Source of the DNA: an uncultured Oscillospiraceae bacterium | Lineage (GTDB): Bacteria > Bacillota > Clostridia > UBA1212 > SIG427 | Assembly (NCBI GenBank): GCA_902465325.1 | Contig: CABQMV010000086.1 | Coordinates: 1-8,736 of the forward strand | Direction of reading: 5' to 3' | Length of the DNA stretch: 8,736 nucleotides | In this document: in pieces, positions 6,279 through 8,736 of the stretch | Layout: each line of letters begins with the position of its first letter | Position numbering within the stretch: the first letter of the stretch is position 1 | The notes under the pieces: model-generated | Database searches by the model: none | The model's input: the letters and a program-made list of their open reading frames with translations, nothing else | Told to the model about the DNA's origin: nothing | Position numbers and translations under genes: made by a program

Positions 6279-7456
6279 CTATTGCCTTTCAGTCAGCAGC
6301 CTCCTATAAGTCAGGCCGATCATAAAATCACCTAGCGGCGCTGTGAGCAGGATCGCAATGACCGATATCGTAAGCACAGTATTTCCACAGGAAAGTCCCA
6401 TGGCAAGAGGCAGTCCGCCGATTGCAGCCTGCACCGTTGCCTTCGGTGTGTATGCCAGCATACAAAAGAGTCTTTCTTTTGCGGTCAGTTTTGTCCCAAT
6501 CACACAGACGAACACACCAATCATTCTAAAGCAAAGTGCGCCGAAGACCAAAAGGACAGTACCTATTCCCGCCGTTTTCAGACTGTCTACAGCAACACAG
6601 GCCCCCACAAGTACAAACAGGAATATTTCTGCGGGCATCTAAAGTTTATCAAATACAGCAGAAAGCGAAGCGGCGATATTGCCATTTTTCTTTCTTATTG
6701 CACTGCCTGCCGCCATAATTGCAAGCAACCCTGCAAAGGGAATCATAGGAAAGGCATCCTCAATAAAATTCAGTACAAAAGCGACCGAAATAAACAGGAC
6801 GGCTTGCACAGCCGTATCAATATGCAGCCTGCTAAAGATAGCAAAATACAAAAGTCCCACACCGATTCCCACAAGAATGCCGATCGTCACGGAAAATGGA
6901 ATATTCAAAAAATTTACCCACGATACATCTTCCCCTTTTGCAAGTCCGGTGAAAGATGTAAACATCACGATCACAAACACATCGTCAACGGACGCTCCGG
7001 CAAGGATCATTTGTGGAATTCCCTTGTCTATGCCGTATCCTTCATCTATCAGCTTTATCATTTTCGAAACGACAACGGCGGGTGAAACAGCGCCTATTAC
7101 AGCGCCAAGAATCGCCGAATCCAAAACAGAAAGTCCGAGAATCCTTGGGCAAGCAATACCATGCTGAATATCTCAAAGCAGGCGGGAACAAAGCAGAGCA
7201 GTACCGCAGGCCTGCCGACCTTTTTTAAATCAGAGAGGTTTAGTTTAAGCCCTGCGCGTATGAGAATGATAATAAGCGCAATGCGCCTGATCTCCGCAGA
7301 GATGTTAAGTATATTTTCATCTAACAGCCCCAACATATGAGGAGCGATCAGAATTCCCGCAGAGATCATACCGAAAAGCGCCGGAAAGCGTATTTTTCTG
7401 TATAGCCACCCTGCAAACAACCCGGAAAACATAATAAGTGCAATACTGATTAACAT
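6279..7456 (-). pseudogene. Cation:proton antiporter, CPA2 (Kef/Nap) type, broken by a frameshift and an amber stop
   Basis: Three collinear pieces together make one membrane protein of about 392 residues, the normal size for a CPA2 monovalent cation:proton antiporter. Piece one starts at ATG 7456 (MLISIALIMFSGLFAGWLYRK) after a good AGGAGGGG site and carries the N-terminal helices with FGMISAGILIAP. It then shifts frame and ends at 7097. Piece two, in another frame, continues GLSVLDSAILGAVIGAVSPAVVV and AGASVDDVFVIVMFTSFTGLA, the conserved ion-binding helix region with paired Asp. It runs to a TAG at 6641-6639. Piece three continues in the same frame from that TAG (PAEIFLFVLVGACVAVDSL) to 6279. 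The frameshift is explained by one missing C in the CCC at 7149-7147: with four, the reading becomes LAPRILGLSVLDSA. The TAG sits where KLW-V/I-PAEI is usual, so TGG to TAG is likely. Two independent lesions argue for a true pseudogene rather than one read error. Confidence 0.85.
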
Positions 7457-7481
7457 ATAACCCCTCCTGAATATGCAGAAA

Positions 7482-7522
7482 AGCTGATGCCCTCTGCAAA
7501 CAAAATGCAGAAGTCATCAGCT
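7482..7522 (-). promoter_or_regulatory. Long leader hairpin with short T tract (possible attenuator) before the antiporter
   Basis: Minus strand: AGCTGATG (7522-7515), ACT, TCTGCA (7511-7506), a 7-base loop, TGCAGA (7498-7493), GGG, CATCAGCT (7489-7482). Counting the C-G and U-G pairs of ACT against GGG, 16 of 17 positions pair. It is followed directly by TTTC, making TTTT with the last stem base, and the antiporter ribosome site lies 14 bases further on. The geometry is that of an intrinsic terminator in a 5' leader, so attenuation is plausible; the T tract is short. Confidence 0.5.
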
Positions 7523-7533
7523 CAATAAGCAGT

Positions 7534-7566
7534 TTAGGAGTTTTTCTCTCCGAGGAAGAACTTCAT
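7534..7566 (-). CDS. Possible 10-codon leader peptide MKFFLGEKNS upstream of the antiporter
   Basis: ATG 7566 opens MKFFLGEKNS and ends with TAA at 7536-7534, 11 bases before the leader hairpin. AAAGG lies only two bases before the ATG, too close for a standard ribosome site. The nearer candidate promoter would give a transcript starting about 6 bases before the ATG, so nearly leaderless initiation would be needed. Its position between promoter and terminator-like hairpin is that of an attenuation leader peptide. I do not recognise the peptide and translation is unproven. Confidence 0.3.
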   Translation of the reverse strand: MKFFLGEKNS

Positions 7567-7578
7567 TTCCTTTATTTT

Positions 7579-7607
7579 ATTAAAGCACAAACATTTAAAA
7601 TATTCAA
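7579..7607 (-). promoter_or_regulatory. Candidate antiporter promoter
   Basis: Minus strand TTGAAT (7607-7602), 17 bases, TTTAAT (7584-7579). An alternative is TTGATA (7621-7616), 17 bases, TTAAAT (7598-7593), whose -35 overlaps the palindrome at 7615-7632. Both are imperfect. Confidence 0.4.
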
Positions 7608-7614
7608 TAGAAAA

Positions 7615-7632
7615 GTATCAAATTTTTGATAC
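7615..7632. promoter_or_regulatory. Perfect palindrome GTATCAAA-TT-TTTGATAC between proB and the antiporter leader
   Basis: The 8-bp arms are exact with a 2-base centre. It lies 9 bases past the proB stop on the minus strand and is followed by TTTTCT, so it could be a weak AT-rich terminator for proB. It also overlaps the -35 of the farther antiporter promoter, so it could be an operator. The two-base centre would be a poor RNA loop, which favours the protein-binding reading slightly. Confidence 0.5.
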
Positions 7633-7641
7633 AGAATTTAC

Positions 7642-8448
7642 TCATTCTTCTGTTTTTCCGACAAACAATGTGCCGACGCTGCTGCCTTTAATAAGCTCAT
7701 AAATTGCCTCGGGGTGTTTTCCGTTGGTAATAATAGTATCTGTGCCGTTTACTGTTGCAAGTTCCGCGGCTTGCAGCTTTGTTTTCATACCGCCGGTCCC
7801 CCTCCTTGAGCCTACTCCGCCCGCAAGAAAATACACCCTGGTGTCAATTTTCTCAATTCTTTCTATCAGCTTTGCATTAGGATATAGACGGGGATCGCTG
7901 TCATAAAAGCCGTTTATATCCGATAAAACAATCAGCCGTTTTGCTTTGCACAAAACTGAAACAACGGCGGATAGCATATCGTTATCTCCAAACAGTCGTT
8001 CTTTTGATTCAATTTCGGATAAGCTTATTGAATCATTTTCATTGACGATTGGGATAATTCCCATTTCAAGTAAAGCATCAAATGTATTTGTAAGATTTTC
8101 TTTCTTTTCTTCCTGTTCTATATCCTCTGCATTTAAGAGAATTTGGGCAATCGTTTTATCGTAATCTCCAAAAAACTTATCGTACAGATACATAATACTG
8201 CATTGACCGACTGCCGCTGCCGCCTGCTTCATACGCATACTTGTTGGTCTTGTTTTCATATTTAATTTATTTGCCCCTACGGCGATTGCTCCCGAAGATA
8301 CCAAAATGACCTCATATCCCATATTCTGAATATCAGACAGAACACAGGCAAGACGGTCAAAGGAGCGCAGGTCACTTTGGCCAACTTCATTTGTTAAAGT
8401 AGATGTCCCTACCTTAACGACAATTCTGTTTTGATAAAGTCCCATCAT
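7642..8448 (-). CDS. proB: Glutamate 5-kinase (short form without PUA domain)
   Basis: ProB phosphorylates L-glutamate with ATP to glutamyl 5-phosphate, the first step of proline biosynthesis. The 268-residue protein is an amino acid kinase domain only; the C-terminal PUA domain of E. coli ProB (367 residues) is absent, as in several Firmicutes. Motifs: VVKVGTSTL (10-18, Lys12), SSGAIAVG (51-58), VNENDS (135-140), FGDNDMLSA (153-161), LSDINGFYDSDP (175-186) and GTGGMKTKLQAA (217-228). The TAA of the upstream editing-protein gene overlaps the first ATG (TAATG), and a second ATG follows at once. GAGGTG at 8456-8451 is better spaced for the second, so the true start may be 8445. No proA follows; the next gene is the broken antiporter. 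Usual control is proline feedback on the enzyme; nothing regulatory is visible here. Confidence 0.94.
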   Translation of the reverse strand: MMGLYQNRIVVKVGTSTLTNEVGQSDLRSFDRLACVLSDIQNMGYEVILVSSGAIAVGANKLNMKTRPTSMRMKQAAAAVGQCSIMYLYDKFFGDYDKTIAQILLNAEDIEQEEKKENLTNTFDALLEMGIIPIVNENDSISLSEIESKERLFGDNDMLSAVVSVLCKAKRLIVLSDINGFYDSDPRLYPNAKLIERIEKIDTRVYFLAGGVGSRRGTGGMKTKLQAAELATVNGTDTIITNGKHPEAIYELIKGSSVGTLFVGKTEE

Positions 8449-8736
8449 TACACCTCAATTACGGTAGGTTTATGTCTCACACAGTTTAAAAACTTGTGGT
8501 AAATATCCTCTGTCCGTATTTTCATATATCCTGTTGTTGTGCCGTCGCTGCAACCATAATATTTTTCGGACAGTACATCCTTGTCAAATACAATCCTCAC
8601 ACGATTTTCACAGTCTAAAAGGCTGCTGAAAACAGTTGCTGCCCCGATTTTTGTTCCCAACATTGTTTCCAAAAGCTCAGCAGGAGCAAAAGATACACGG
8701 GAAACAGCAAGTGCATTACTGAAATTCTTTGAACGA
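8448..8736 (-). CDS. YbaK/ProX-type prolyl-tRNA editing domain protein, C-terminal part
   Basis: The frame is open to the right edge, giving the last 95 residues; an apparent TTG start at 8672 is internal and should not be used. The sequence SNALAVSRVSFAPAELLETM followed by LGTKIGAATVFSSLL, VRIVFDKDVL, YYGCSDGTTTGYMKI and the closing KPTVIEV follows the C-terminal half of YbaK-like aminoacyl-tRNA deacylases (pattern S-R-x-SFA-x-x-x-L, LG-x-K-x-GA-x-T, VFD-x-x-L, G-C-x-x-G-T-T-T). These cytoplasmic proteins hydrolyse mischarged tRNA-Pro (for example Ala- or Cys-tRNA-Pro), either free-standing or as a ProRS-associated (PrdX/ProX) protein. Overlap with proB by TAATG implies translational coupling and a shared proline theme. 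The N-terminal half, with the conserved catalytic lysine, lies outside the window. Confidence 0.85.
   Translation of the reverse strand, partial: RSKNFSNALAVSRVSFAPAELLETMLGTKIGAATVFSSLLDCENRVRIVFDKDVLSEKYYGCSDGTTTGYMKIRTEDIYHKFLNCVRHKPTVIEV

Noticed and set aside
6639..6641. In-frame TAG in the antiporter as a recoded codon (pyrrolysine or suppressor read-through).
   Set aside because: The position is normally Trp, no recoding element is visible, and the same gene also carries a frameshift, so simple decay explains both.
6679..7167. Plus-strand ORF of 162 residues opposite the antiporter.
   Set aside because: It is the antisense of membrane-protein codons, serine/isoleucine/proline rich, with no family features. 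The minus strand gives clear antiporter motifs.
8448..8672. A complete 74-residue gene starting at TTG 8672.
   Set aside because: The frame stays open upstream to the window edge with matching family sequence (RVSFAPAELL), so it is the end of a longer gene.

Overview
The window reads as chromosomal DNA of a low-to-moderate GC Firmicute, most likely a clostridial gut-type organism (Lachnospiraceae-like). This is inferred from strong AGGAGG-type ribosome sites, near-consensus sigma-A promoters, a CCA-encoding tRNA-Gln, a Firmicutes-type MurG, and PadR/DUF1048 and YbaK-proB neighbourhoods. No phage, insertion sequence, CRISPR array or antiviral system is visible. Most genes belong to recognisable families. 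The unusual content is in broken or fused genes and in leader/operator structures.

Layout: (1) 1-804, minus strand: a PadR-type regulator locus with its own promoter and inverted repeats over the -10 region. The PadR reading frame runs straight into a DUF1048 domain, and the next gene, cut by the left edge, looks like a second DUF1048-type protein. The normal PadR C-terminus survives out of frame, so the fusion looks like the product of a frameshifting deletion. (2) 934-1175, minus strand: tRNA-Gln(UUG) with a near-consensus promoter and a downstream hairpin terminator. (3) 1217-3324, plus strand: a D-2-hydroxyacid dehydrogenase overlapping murG by ATGA. (4) 3351-5273, minus strand: a 640-residue glutaminase A-like (DUF4965/DUF1793 type) protein, convergent with murG. 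(5) 5274-5645: a gene-poor gap with a promoter, a small hairpin and short coding-like fragments interrupted by stops. (6) 5646-6200, minus strand: a Pat/Bar-like GNAT acetyltransferase. (7) 6279-7456, minus strand: a CPA2-type cation:proton antiporter gene with one frameshift and one in-frame TAG, preceded by a structured leader (palindrome, 10-codon ORF, long hairpin with a short T tract). (8) 7642-8736, minus strand: proB (glutamate 5-kinase) translationally coupled to the C-terminal part of a YbaK/ProX-type prolyl-tRNA editing protein that runs off the right edge.

How the genes fit together: dehydrogenase-murG and ProX-like-proB are two coupled pairs. The second has a clear proline theme (biosynthesis next to editing of mischarged tRNA-Pro). 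The rest are single-gene units. The PadR locus and the 5.3-8.7 kb stretch look AT-richer than the murG region, consistent with accessory DNA, but composition was judged by eye only. I do not see a clearly novel multi-gene system. The strongest leads are the PadR-DUF1048 frameshift fusion and the leader of the decayed antiporter.
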